From an uncultured Lachnospiraceae bacterium (GTDB taxonomy: Bacteria > Bacillota > Clostridia > Lachnospirales > Lachnospiraceae), in assembly GCA_902786365.1 (NCBI GenBank), contig CADACD010000006.1, positions 26,823-90,822 on the forward strand: a stretch of DNA of 64,000 nucleotides. Reading direction: 5' to 3'. Under the pieces are notes generated by a model. It was not told the origin of the DNA. It ran no database searches and saw nothing but the letters and a program-made list of their open reading frames with translations. Shown piece by piece: positions 1 to 7,465 of the stretch; within the stretch, counting starts at the first letter, position 1; each line of letters begins with the position of its first letter. Made by a program: the position numbers and the translations under genes.

Positions 1-1
1 T

Positions 2-388
2 ACTGCACTGAAGATTGAAGACTCGGATAATGTTACACTTGCAGGAATTAATATGTCTCTCCTGTCAAAGACTACATTGAGATTATTCTTTAAAGTAGAA
101 GATGGTTCGAATCCTAAGTTTTTGTATAATTCAAATGAGTTGAACATCCGTACAACAAATAATTACTGTTACGTTGAAATTCCGGGCATCAGAGCAGATG
201 AGTTAAATAAAACGTTCAGCATCACGGTTGTAGATGGTGATACAAGCAAGACCGTACAGTATAGTCCGATGACATATGCTTACAATGTTCTTAGCAGAGA
301 AGGGAATGACATACGTACACCAGAGTTAAAAAATTTGATGAAAGCGATGTATATCTATAACGCGAAAGCGGTAGATTATAATCAATAA
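2..388 (+). CDS. C-terminal part of a probable surface protein (5' end outside window)
   Basis: The reading frame is open from the first bases of the window, so only the last 128 residues are present; the ATG at 53 is internal. The fragment has alternating hydrophobic and polar residues (VEIPGIRADEL, then FSITVVDGDTSKTVQYSPM), which looks like a beta-rich extracellular repeat or C-terminal domain of a large Clostridia surface protein. It has no LPxTG motif and no membrane anchor at the C-terminus. A small peptide gene follows 21 nt downstream with its own ribosome site. I do not recognise the family from this piece, so function is open. Confidence 0.7.
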   Translation, partial: TALKIEDSDNVTLAGINMSLLSKTTLRLFFKVEDGSNPKFLYNSNELNIRTTNNYCYVEIPGIRADELNKTFSITVVDGDTSKTVQYSPMTYAYNVLSREGNDIRTPELKNLMKAMYIYNAKAVDYNQ

Positions 389-409
389 TACTAGAAGGAG
401 AATGGTAAA

Positions 410-508
410 ATGAAAGAAGTTTACGAAAATGTAAAATTAGAAGTTATTCTTTTTGAGACAGAAGATGTGATAAGAACTAGTGATGATACCCCTCTTCAGA
501 GTCCGTAG
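410..508 (+). CDS. 32-residue peptide of the 'MKE..Y....LEVI.FE.EDVI.TS' type
   Basis: The ATG at 410 has a strong ribosome site (AGAAGGAG ending at 400, 9 nt away) and runs to TAG at 506-508. The product begins MKEVYENVKLEVILFETEDV and ends in a Ser/Asp/Pro-rich tail (RTSDDTPLQSP). It has no signal peptide or membrane segment. From memory, peptides with this N-terminal pattern and a variable polar tail are common in Lachnospiraceae beside large surface-protein genes, and usually go unannotated. The gene sits between a surface-protein gene and a strong terminator, so it is probably co-transcribed with the upstream gene. Function is unknown. Confidence 0.7.
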   Translation: MKEVYENVKLEVILFETEDVIRTSDDTPLQSP

Positions 509-540
509 TGGAAATAAAAAGTTCTTAGTAAATTAAAAAG

Positions 541-590
541 AATCCCTGATTGTAATTTCAAAATGAAGTGCAGTCAGGGATTTTTTTGTT
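541..590 (+). terminator. Rho-independent terminator after the surface-protein unit
   Basis: A 12-bp stem pairs AATCCCTGATTG (541-552) with CAGTCAGGGATT (571-582), with one G-T pair, and is followed by a T-rich run to about 590. It closes the unit carrying the surface protein and the small peptide. Confidence 0.9.
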
Positions 591-634
591 TTGATAATTT
601 TTTTCTTTATGTTATAGATTAATTTTTTTATATA

Positions 635-643
635 TGTTATAAT
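635..643 (+). promoter_or_regulatory. Extended -10 promoter for the cdaA/glmM gene set
   Basis: TGTTATAAT at 635-643 is an extended -10 element (TGn plus consensus TATAAT). The -35 region 17 nt upstream is poor (TAGATT). It lies between the terminator at 541-590 and the start at 682, so it is the likely start of the transcript through cdaA. Confidence 0.6.
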
Positions 644-681
644 CAGTAGATGACTGTATTAAAAACGAGAGGAAACAGATT

Positions 682-1146
682 ATGCTGAATGAAGATAAAA
701 TTAAATTAATGACTAAACTTGCCATATATGAACAGGGTGAAGGAAAAAAAGCTCTTGTATGTAATAAGTACAGTAAAAGTGATTATGTAAGTGTCAATAT
801 GATAAAAACAGCGGTAGTGATTACTGTTGCATATCTTCTTATAGTGACATTGTGCGTATTACATAATGTTGAATATTTTCTTGACCAGCTTATCAGTGTT
901 AAATTGATGAGTCTGGGGATTAGGCTGCTTGTCATTTATATCATTGTGTTTGTGGTGTACATGTTGATTACATATATGGTATTTTCGGTAAGGTATATTC
1001 ATATGCAAGAATTGAACAAGGGATATTCAGATGATTTAAAACAGTTATATCTTATGTATAAGAGAGAAGAGAAATTTAAGAATGAATCAAAATTAGAGTC
1101 GAAACTGGGAGGAAATGATACTGATGACAGCACTTTTGGATATTAA
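682..1146 (+). CDS. Small two-TM membrane protein upstream of cdaA
   Basis: The 154-residue protein has a soluble N-terminus (about 40 residues), two strongly hydrophobic segments at roughly residues 40-62 and 82-105, and a charged Lys/Glu-rich C-terminal tail. The ATG at 682 follows GAGAGGAAA at a normal distance. The last 23 nt overlap the next membrane-protein gene, so the two are translationally linked. I recognise no catalytic motif or named family. Its place at the head of the cdaA-cdaR-glmM transcript suggests an envelope role, but this is inferred from position only. Confidence 0.8.
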   Translation: MLNEDKIKLMTKLAIYEQGEGKKALVCNKYSKSDYVSVNMIKTAVVITVAYLLIVTLCVLHNVEYFLDQLISVKLMSLGIRLLVIYIIVFVVYMLITYMVFSVRYIHMQELNKGYSDDLKQLYLMYKREEKFKNESKLESKLGGNDTDDSTFGY

Positions 1147-2071
1147 AGAAAATTTAAGAAGAATATACAGCAGACATTCTATGTATATTCTTCCGGCGAT
1201 AAAATTTGTTGTGGCTATGGTTACGTTGATTGTGATGGATTCCTATATCGGATATTCATCATCAGTGAGCAGTCCTGTGATATCTATATTGATATCACTT
1301 CTGTGCTGTGTTCTTCCGGCAAATGTTCTGGTAGTCATTTACTCTATTTTCATGATATTGAATATGTATGGAATTTCGCAGGAGATGGCAATAGTAACAT
1401 TGATTATATATATTCTTATGTACCTTTTATATTTCAGGTTTTCATCTAAATATGGATATGTGATGATATTGATGCCGTTTTTGTTTGCTATTAAGATGCC
1501 GTTTCTGATGCCACTTATTATTGGTATTGCTTTGCAACCGGTGGCGACAGTGGCGATGGCACTCGGTGTTATTTTGTTTTATATGATGAAATATGGAAGC
1601 GGAGAGGCATTTTTGGTTGTGAATGGCTCAAATGACTCGGGACTTGACAGAATGAGTTCTTTTATTACAGATTTATTTTACAACAAAGAGATGATAGTAC
1701 TGATTATTGCTTTTACTGTGGCAGCCCTTGTTGCTTATGGAATCAAGAGATTATCGATTGATAATTCTTCTACAATTGGGATTATCGTGGCAGGCGTGGT
1801 TGAAGCAATAGTGATTTTAGGTGCATTATATGTACTGGATGTAGAGGGTGGAATATTCAAATTGTGGATGATATGGGTATTTACATTAGTTTCTATCATG
1901 GTTATGCTTATATTGCAAGTATTTATATTGGCGGTGGATTATTCGGCAACGGAATATACACAGTTTGAAGATGATGATTACTATTATTATGTTAAGGCAG
2001 TACCTAAGATTAAAGTAACAGCAACAGATGTTAAGGTGAAACATATCAATGTAAAAAGAGCGAGAAGATAA
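1124..2071 (+). CDS. Polytopic membrane protein of unknown function upstream of cdaA
   Basis: The protein has about eight hydrophobic helices and a short charged C-terminal tail rich in Asp, Tyr and Lys (EDDDYYYY, then repeated V-K-V/H pairs). An in-frame ATG exists at 1115, but GGGAGG (1107-1112) lies only 2 nt from it and 11 nt from the ATG at 1124, so I prefer 1124 (315 residues, MTALLDIKENL). No transporter signature or catalytic motif is visible. The gene overlaps the upstream small membrane protein and ends 27 nt before cdaA. A partner of the c-di-AMP synthase or an uncharacterised envelope protein is possible. Neither can be shown here. Confidence 0.8.
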   Translation: MTALLDIKENLRRIYSRHSMYILPAIKFVVAMVTLIVMDSYIGYSSSVSSPVISILISLLCCVLPANVLVVIYSIFMILNMYGISQEMAIVTLIIYILMYLLYFRFSSKYGYVMILMPFLFAIKMPFLMPLIIGIALQPVATVAMALGVILFYMMKYGSGEAFLVVNGSNDSGLDRMSSFITDLFYNKEMIVLIIAFTVAALVAYGIKRLSIDNSSTIGIIVAGVVEAIVILGALYVLDVEGGIFKLWMIWVFTLVSIMVMLILQVFILAVDYSATEYTQFEDDDYYYYVKAVPKIKVTATDVKVKHINVKRARR

Positions 2072-2098
2072 TAAGTTTTGGTACGAGGAAGTGAGCAA

Positions 2099-2983
2099 AT
2101 GCGGACAGTTTTACAAAATTTAGGTTCATTTGTAGAGGAATATATGTCTATTCCAAAGTTTTCTGTGACAGATGCAATTGAGATATTGATTATTGCATTT
2201 GTAATATATGAGCTGCTTGTATGGATAAAGAATACAAGAGCGTGGATGCTGCTTAAGGGAATATTAATATTACTACTCTTTGTTTTAATCGCAACGGTGT
2301 TTAACCTATCGACGATATTATGGATTGCGGATAAAACATTTAGTGTCGGCATCATTGCACTTATTATCGTATTTCAGCCTGAATTTCGAAAGGCACTTGA
2401 GAATCTTGGAAGAAAAAAGTTCTTAAACCAATTATTTGTTTCTGAAGATTCAAAAGGGATAAATGAAAAATTCAGCAATAGAACAGTCAATGAATTGATA
2501 AAGGCTTCCTATGAGCTTGCCAAGCATAAAACAGGGGCATTGATTGTCATTGAAAACGAGATTAACCTTGCAGAATATGAGAGAACAGGAATTGATATTG
2601 ACGCAGAGATAAGTAATCAGCTGCTTATCAATATTTTTGAACATAATACACCATTACATGATGGTGCGGTTATCATACGTGGTAATAGAATCACATCTGC
2701 GACCTGTTATCTTCCATTATCTGATAATATGGAATTGAGTAAGGAACTTGGAACGAGACATCGTGCCGGTGTCGGAGTGAGTGAGGTAACAGACAGTCTT
2801 ACGATTATAGTATCAGAAGAAACAGGAAAAGTTTCTGTTGCAGAGGATGGAAAACTGACAAGGAATATAGATGGTGATATGCTGAGAAGCAGACTTGAAA
2901 AACTCCAGAACAAGACAGTAGAGAACAAGAAATTTAAAATATGGAAGGGAAGAAAGCACAATGAAAAAGATATTGACCAATAA
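2099..2983 (+). CDS. cdaA: Membrane diadenylate cyclase CdaA
   Basis: Makes c-di-AMP from two ATP at the membrane. Three N-terminal hydrophobic segments (about residues 20-95) are followed by a DAC (DisA_N) domain with both signature motifs, LHDGAVII and GTRHRAG, which hold the catalytic Asp and the ATP-binding Arg-His-Arg. A TTG at 2078 is in frame, but GAGGAA at 2085-2090 is correctly placed for the ATG at 2099, giving 294 residues, close to the usual CdaA size. The gene overlaps cdaR by 23 nt. The order cdaA-cdaR-(HPr)-glmM is the classic Firmicutes module in which CdaR and GlmM modulate the cyclase. Confidence 0.97.
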   Translation: MRTVLQNLGSFVEEYMSIPKFSVTDAIEILIIAFVIYELLVWIKNTRAWMLLKGILILLLFVLIATVFNLSTILWIADKTFSVGIIALIIVFQPEFRKALENLGRKKFLNQLFVSEDSKGINEKFSNRTVNELIKASYELAKHKTGALIVIENEINLAEYERTGIDIDAEISNQLLINIFEHNTPLHDGAVIIRGNRITSATCYLPLSDNMELSKELGTRHRAGVGVSEVTDSLTIIVSEETGKVSVAEDGKLTRNIDGDMLRSRLEKLQNKTVENKKFKIWKGRKHNEKDIDQ

Positions 2984-4289
2984 TATCGGGTTTAAGTTGT
3001 TATCCCTGTTGTTTGCTATTGTTCTTTGGATAATTGTTGTGAATATAGATGATCCGGAGATAACAAGAACGATTCAGGGAATACCGGTAACAATACTAGA
3101 TGAGGGTGTTGTGACTGAAAATAAGCAGGTTTATGAAGTTGTTTCAGGACAGGAAGTGACAGTTACCGTAAAGGGACCGAGATCAATGGTGGATAAGATA
3201 ACAAAAGATTATTTTTATGCATATGCTCCTTTTAGTGAAAAATCAAATGTAGATGCCGTTCCTATCTATGTTCAGTTTAGAAATTCAAAATATGATAAAG
3301 ATTGTCAGATAACGCAAAAGACAATGACAATGAAGTTAAATATTGAAAATGTAATTGAAAAAAGTTTTAATGTGGAAATCGTGCATTCAGCTGATGTACC
3401 CAGCGGATATTATCTTGGAAAAGAAGGTATTTCGCCGGAGACGGTTGTTTTGACGGGACCTGAATCGATTGTTAATCAGGTACATTCCATCAATACAAGG
3501 ATTGATTTATCAGGAAGAACACAAGATTTTCAAGTATCAGTTCCACTCAGATGTTATACAGACAGCGGAACTGAGCTATCGCTTAATGCGGAAACATCTT
3601 TAAGTGTACAGTCTGTAGACTATTATGCAAATATCTATTCTGTACGGGAAGTTCCGGTAACGTGCGGTTATACTGGAAAAGTTGCAAATGGATATGAACT
3701 GATAGATGTAAATGTCGATAAGAGTACCGTGAAAATTGCCGGACCATCAGTTTCACAGCTTGATAGTATTGTGATTCCGGATGAGATTTTGAATGTATCC
3801 GAAGCAACACAGAATGTATCTGTGGAAACGGATATTTCAACATTGATTCCAGAAGGAGTATATCTGTGTAACAGTAGTGATGAAGTGGTAAAGGTGACAG
3901 CAAAAATTGAGCCCATTATCAATAATACTTACACACTTCCTGTAAGTGAGATTGATAAAGTGAATATACCTGATGGATATAATGCCGAGATTGTTGACAG
4001 AAATGTGAATATTGTACTGAGTGGACTTGAAGATAAAATGACGACTTTCAGTGTGAATGAGATAGAGCCATATGTAGATTTGCGAAACACTGTGGAAGGA
4101 AATAATGAGGTTCTTGTAAGGTTTACACTTTCGGAAGGATTAAGCCTTGTGCAGGAAGTGAAAGTCAATGTTGTTTTAACAAAGATAAATGAGACAACGA
4201 CAAATGGTGAAAGTACAGAAAATACTGTGGAGCCTGCAGAATCTCAGTCATCTGAGTTACAGACAACAATAGGACAGGAAACATCATAG
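2961..4289 (+). CDS. cdaR: CdaA regulator CdaR (YbbR-domain protein)
   Basis: The 442-residue protein has one N-terminal membrane anchor (about residues 7-27, LLSLLFAIVLWIIVVNI) and an extracytoplasmic part made of repeated YbbR domains. These show the recurring pattern of a short strand, V.GP.S.V and a following strand (VKGPRSMVDKI, LTGPESIVNQV, IAGPSVSQLDS). The C-terminus is Thr/Glu/Ser-rich and probably disordered. In the known family, CdaR binds CdaA in the membrane and modulates c-di-AMP synthesis. Translation is coupled to cdaA through a 23-nt overlap. Confidence 0.95.
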   Translation: MKKILTNNIGFKLLSLLFAIVLWIIVVNIDDPEITRTIQGIPVTILDEGVVTENKQVYEVVSGQEVTVTVKGPRSMVDKITKDYFYAYAPFSEKSNVDAVPIYVQFRNSKYDKDCQITQKTMTMKLNIENVIEKSFNVEIVHSADVPSGYYLGKEGISPETVVLTGPESIVNQVHSINTRIDLSGRTQDFQVSVPLRCYTDSGTELSLNAETSLSVQSVDYYANIYSVREVPVTCGYTGKVANGYELIDVNVDKSTVKIAGPSVSQLDSIVIPDEILNVSEATQNVSVETDISTLIPEGVYLCNSSDEVVKVTAKIEPIINNTYTLPVSEIDKVNIPDGYNAEIVDRNVNIVLSGLEDKMTTFSVNEIEPYVDLRNTVEGNNEVLVRFTLSEGLSLVQEVKVNVVLTKINETTTNGESTENTVEPAESQSSELQTTIGQETS

Positions 4290-4336
4290 AAACAGCAGAT
4301 AATAAATGTATTAGTTTGTATGGAGGAAGTGAAGGA

Positions 4337-4594
4337 ATGGTAGCACAAAAGGTGATGATTGGAATTCTCTCAGGGATTCATTTCAGACCGGCCGGCAGAC
4401 TTACAGAAATTGCAATGGAATTTCATTGTGAAATAACCATGAAAAGCGGACACGGCAATGCAGATGTCAAAAGTTTTCTTTCTGTACTGGCAGCAAGTGT
4501 AAAATTTGGAGAAGAAGTAGAGATAATATGTGACGGCGATGATGAAGATGAAGCAGTCAAAAAAATTGTGCATTATTTGGAAAATGGTGAATAG
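4337..4594 (+). CDS. HPr-family phosphocarrier protein in the cdaA-glmM cluster
   Basis: The 85-residue protein aligns end to end with HPr of the sugar PTS. GIHFRPAG places His at residue 15, the site phosphorylated by Enzyme I, and ADVKSFLSV places Ser at residue 46, the site used by HPr kinase. Both fall on canonical HPr numbering. GGAGGAAG at 4322-4329 sets the ATG at 4337; a TTG 21 nt upstream is in frame but lacks a ribosome site. Ala16 of typical HPr is Phe here. With both sites present it could be a working HPr, a Crh-like regulatory paralog, or both. Its place between cdaR and glmM is unusual in my experience. Confidence 0.9.
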   Translation: MVAQKVMIGILSGIHFRPAGRLTEIAMEFHCEITMKSGHGNADVKSFLSVLAASVKFGEEVEIICDGDDEDEAVKKIVHYLENGE

Positions 4595-4707
4595 AATGTT
4601 ACAGATATTGGCAGTTTTATCTGGGAACAGGCATGAGAAGCAAAGAGGATGCCTGTGAGAAGCAGGGGTTACTCAAAAGCATTTCAATAAAAATATGATT
4701 TTGGAAT

Positions 4708-4733
4708 AGGAGGCGCGCACTTATCTGCGCATG
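4708..4733 (+). promoter_or_regulatory. Hairpin between the glmM ribosome site and its start codon
   Basis: AGGAGG (4708-4713) is 17 nt from the ATG at 4731, too far for ordinary spacing. The gap holds a 5-bp GC hairpin, GCGCA (4715-4719) with TGCGC (4726-4730) and loop CTTATC. Folding it brings the ribosome site to within a few nt of the start. It may tune or gate glmM translation. Confidence 0.55.
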
Positions 4734-6080
4734 GGTAAAATGGGAAAATATTTTGGAACGGATGGTTTCCGTGGTGAAGCAAATGAGACACTTACAGTTG
4801 AACATGCATTTAAGGTTGGAAGATTTCTTGGATGGTATTATTCAAAAGAGCATAAAGCCAGAGTAGTAATAGGAAAAGATACGAGAAGAAGCAGTTATAT
4901 GTTTGAATATGCTCTTGTAGCAGGACTGACAGCTTCAGGGGCTGATGTATACCTTCTGCATGTGACGACGACACCAAGTGTTTCTTATGTGGTAAGAACT
5001 GATGGCTTTGACTTGGGAATTATGATATCAGCAAGCCATAATCCGTATTATGATAATGGAATTAAGGTAATTAATGCAGAAGGAAAAAAATTGGAAGCGG
5101 ATGTGGAAGAACAGGTTGAAAAATACATAGATGGAGAAATAGAAGATTTACCGCTTGCCAAGAAAGAAAATATTGGAAGAACTGTGGATTATGCACTTGG
5201 AAGAAACAGATATATAGGATATCTCATTTCTATTGCTACACGTTCATTTAAAGATAAAAAGATAGGTCTTGACTGTTCCAATGGAAGTGCCTCATCGATT
5301 GCAAAAAATGTATTTGATGCACTTGGTGCAAAGACATTTGTCATTGCAAATGAACCGGATGGACTCAACATCAATAACAACTGTGGCTCAACACATATTG
5401 AGAATCTTTGTAATTTTGTAAGAGAGAATCAATTGGATGCTGGATTTGCATATGATGGTGACGCAGACAGATGTATAGCTGTAGATGAAAATGGTAATAT
5501 TGTAGATGGAGATGCCATTCTTTATGTTTGTGGTGTATACATGAAAGAACACGGACAGTTAAGCAATAATACAATCGTTACAACTGTTATGTCTAATATA
5601 GGTCTTTATAAAGCATTAGATGAAAAAGGAATAGGATATGAGAAGACAGCAGTCGGTGATAAGTATGTATGTGAAAACATGATGGCAAACGGACATTGTC
5701 TTGGTGGAGAACAGTCAGGGCATATCATATTTAGTAAACATGCAATGACAGGAGACGGAATTCTTACATCATTAAAGGTTATGGAGGCAATGCTTGAAAG
5801 TAAGGCGACTCTTTCGGAATTGTATCGCGAACTTAAGATTTATCCACAGCTTCTTGTAAATGTGAAAGTGAAGGATAAAGATGCGGTAATGAATAATGAA
5901 AAGCTTTTAGAGACGGCAAAAAAAGTTGAAGAAGAACTATCAGGTGAAGGAAGGCTGCTTCTTCGTCCAAGTGGAACAGAGCCGCTTGTGAGAGTGATGG
6001 TGGAGGCAGGCACAGATGAATTATGTAAAAAATACGTGGATGAAGTGATAGATGTAATTAACGAAATCTGTAGGCAATAA
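4731..6080 (+). CDS. glmM: Phosphoglucosamine mutase GlmM
   Basis: Converts glucosamine-6-phosphate to glucosamine-1-phosphate for UDP-GlcNAc and peptidoglycan. The 449-residue length is standard. Seen in order are the N-terminal KYFGTDGFRG, the phosphoserine loop ISASHNP (catalytic Ser), the metal-binding DGDADR, the sugar-recognition GGEQSGH and the C-terminal phosphate-binding RPSGTEP. The start is at 4731 or at a second in-frame ATG at 4740 (MGKYFGTDG, the usual GlmM N-terminus). The ribosome site is set back behind a small hairpin. It completes the cdaA-cdaR-glmM module; in other Firmicutes GlmM binds and inhibits CdaA. Confidence 0.98.
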   Translation: MGKMGKYFGTDGFRGEANETLTVEHAFKVGRFLGWYYSKEHKARVVIGKDTRRSSYMFEYALVAGLTASGADVYLLHVTTTPSVSYVVRTDGFDLGIMISASHNPYYDNGIKVINAEGKKLEADVEEQVEKYIDGEIEDLPLAKKENIGRTVDYALGRNRYIGYLISIATRSFKDKKIGLDCSNGSASSIAKNVFDALGAKTFVIANEPDGLNINNNCGSTHIENLCNFVRENQLDAGFAYDGDADRCIAVDENGNIVDGDAILYVCGVYMKEHGQLSNNTIVTTVMSNIGLYKALDEKGIGYEKTAVGDKYVCENMMANGHCLGGEQSGHIIFSKHAMTGDGILTSLKVMEAMLESKATLSELYRELKIYPQLLVNVKVKDKDAVMNNEKLLETAKKVEEELSGEGRLLLRPSGTEPLVRVMVEAGTDELCKKYVDEVIDVINEICRQ

Positions 6081-6126
6081 AATATTTGCTGTCAATAAGG
6101 TATATCTGAAATACTAAAGACTATGA

Positions 6127-7305
6127 GTGACAGGAAAAACTGTCAATATTATAAAATGCAAATTAAATGAAATTTGTGACAATAAGAAAATGATAAATAA
6201 GATGGAATTTATGAATGATATGACTAATAATGATGATATAAAAGAGAATAAAAGTATCAAAACAGAAAAAGAAAATATGGTCAAAACGGTAGACGTTGTT
6301 ATACCGCTGTATCAACCCGGAAGAGAAATAACAGATATCATAGACAGGCTTATTAAACAGACATATCCTGTCGACCATATCATCATGATTAATACAGAAT
6401 GTGGCGGATATGATGCATCAAAGATAGAGGCATATATCAGCAAAATAAAAATGAACAAACCGGTTGGGAGCAGCAATTGTACGAATGATAAATCAGATAA
6501 TCGAATAAGTGGTGAGAATGGTTTTCAGTTGAGTGATGAGACTGATTATCAGACAGGCAATTCATCTGATAAGAAAAGTAATGTTACTGATATCATCATA
6601 AAAAATATTCAAAAAAAAGAGTTTAATCATGGACTTACAAGAAATCTTGGAATGCTGATGTCGGATGCAGACTATGTTGTCTTTATGACGCAGGATGCCA
6701 TTCCTAAAAATGAAAATCTTATAAAAGAACTGATAAAGCCGTTTGAGGATGAAGATGTTTATGTGACATATGCAAGGCAGATGCCAAGAGAAAACTGTAA
6801 ATATGTAGAAAAATATGTCAGACAGTTTAACTACCCTGACTATGACATAGTTAAAACGAAAGCTACTTTTGAAAAATATGGGATAAAAAATATCTTCTGT
6901 TCAGATGTATGTGCAGCATATAGAAGAGTAGAACATATCAAACTTGGTGGTTTTAAGAAGACGGATTTTAATGAAGATATGATATATGCTTATGATGTCA
7001 TTATGCAGGGGAAAAAGGTCTGTTATGTATCAAAGGCAAAAGTGATTCATTCGCATAATTATTCATATTTACAACAATTTAATAGAAATATTCAGATAGG
7101 AAGGTCACAGAAAGAATTTGATTATATTTTCTCAAAACTAAAGTCGGAAAATGAAGGAATAAAGATGCTTTTGAATGGAATTAGGTATCTTGTAAAAAAT
7201 AAGAAGTGGTACTATATACCGGATTTGATTATCAGTACCGGCTTTAAATTTGTGGGATATCAGATAGGAAAGCATGGCCGGGAAAGTAAAAAGCATATGA
7301 AATAA
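6127..7305 (+). CDS. GT2-family glycosyltransferase (rhamnosyltransferase-like)
   Basis: A GT-A fold transferase with VDVVIPLYQPG at the start of the nucleotide-binding domain, FMTQDAIP as the acidic metal motif and FNEDMIYAYDVI as the acceptor-side acidic motif. It resembles the rhamnosyltransferases of polysaccharide clusters. The start is uncertain: the GTG at 6127 opens the frame, and an ATG at 6277 begins right at the conserved domain (MVKTVDVVIPLYQ); neither has a good ribosome site. A polar, Asn/Ser/Asp-rich stretch of about 50 residues interrupts the domain after the first helix pair (about residues 112-160), which is unusual and probably a disordered loop. It opens the polysaccharide locus. 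Confidence 0.85.
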   Translation: MTGKTVNIIKCKLNEICDNKKMINKMEFMNDMTNNDDIKENKSIKTEKENMVKTVDVVIPLYQPGREITDIIDRLIKQTYPVDHIIMINTECGGYDASKIEAYISKIKMNKPVGSSNCTNDKSDNRISGENGFQLSDETDYQTGNSSDKKSNVTDIIIKNIQKKEFNHGLTRNLGMLMSDADYVVFMTQDAIPKNENLIKELIKPFEDEDVYVTYARQMPRENCKYVEKYVRQFNYPDYDIVKTKATFEKYGIKNIFCSDVCAAYRRVEHIKLGGFKKTDFNEDMIYAYDVIMQGKKVCYVSKAKVIHSHNYSYLQQFNRNIQIGRSQKEFDYIFSKLKSENEGIKMLLNGIRYLVKNKKWYYIPDLIISTGFKFVGYQIGKHGRESKKHMK

Positions 7306-7317
7306 TATGCTTTTTTT
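7289..7317 (+). terminator. Terminator overlapping the end of the GT2 gene
   Basis: AGCATAT (7292-7298) pairs with ATATGCT (7305-7311), extended by flanking A/T pairs and followed by a T run to 7317. The hairpin includes the stop codon of the glycosyltransferase gene. Confidence 0.8.
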
Positions 7318-7326
7318 AAATTCTAC

Positions 7327-7355
7327 TTGTCATGTTTCCATCTTAGTGCTATAAT
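7327..7355 (+). promoter_or_regulatory. Promoter of leuA
   Basis: TTGTCA (7327-7332), a 17-nt spacer and a perfect TATAAT (7350-7355). It lies just after the terminator at 7289-7317, so leuA has its own transcript. I saw no T-box or other leader in the 110 nt between this promoter and the start. Confidence 0.85.
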
Positions 7356-7465
7356 TTCGAAAGTCAGAAATGAAAAATTAACAAATATTTAATATAAATT
7401 TATTAGTTTCTAATGAAACAGATTTAGTGAAATGCAAGTATATAAACAGAAAGGACTTATACAAA

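Noticed and set aside
103-115. GGTTCGAATCC, resembling the T-arm of a tRNA
   Set aside because: It lies within the open coding frame of the first gene and there is no acceptor, D or anticodon stem around it.
4633-4698. A 21-codon frame (MRSKEDACEKQG...) between the HPr and glmM genes
   Set aside because: The ribosome signal is poor (AGG 2-3 nt from the ATG), and the bases are better explained as part of an RNA stem.
7356-7465. T-box or leucine attenuator in the leuA leader
   Set aside because: The leader is about 100 nt, AT-rich, without the T-box sequence, a leucine-codon peptide or a terminator.
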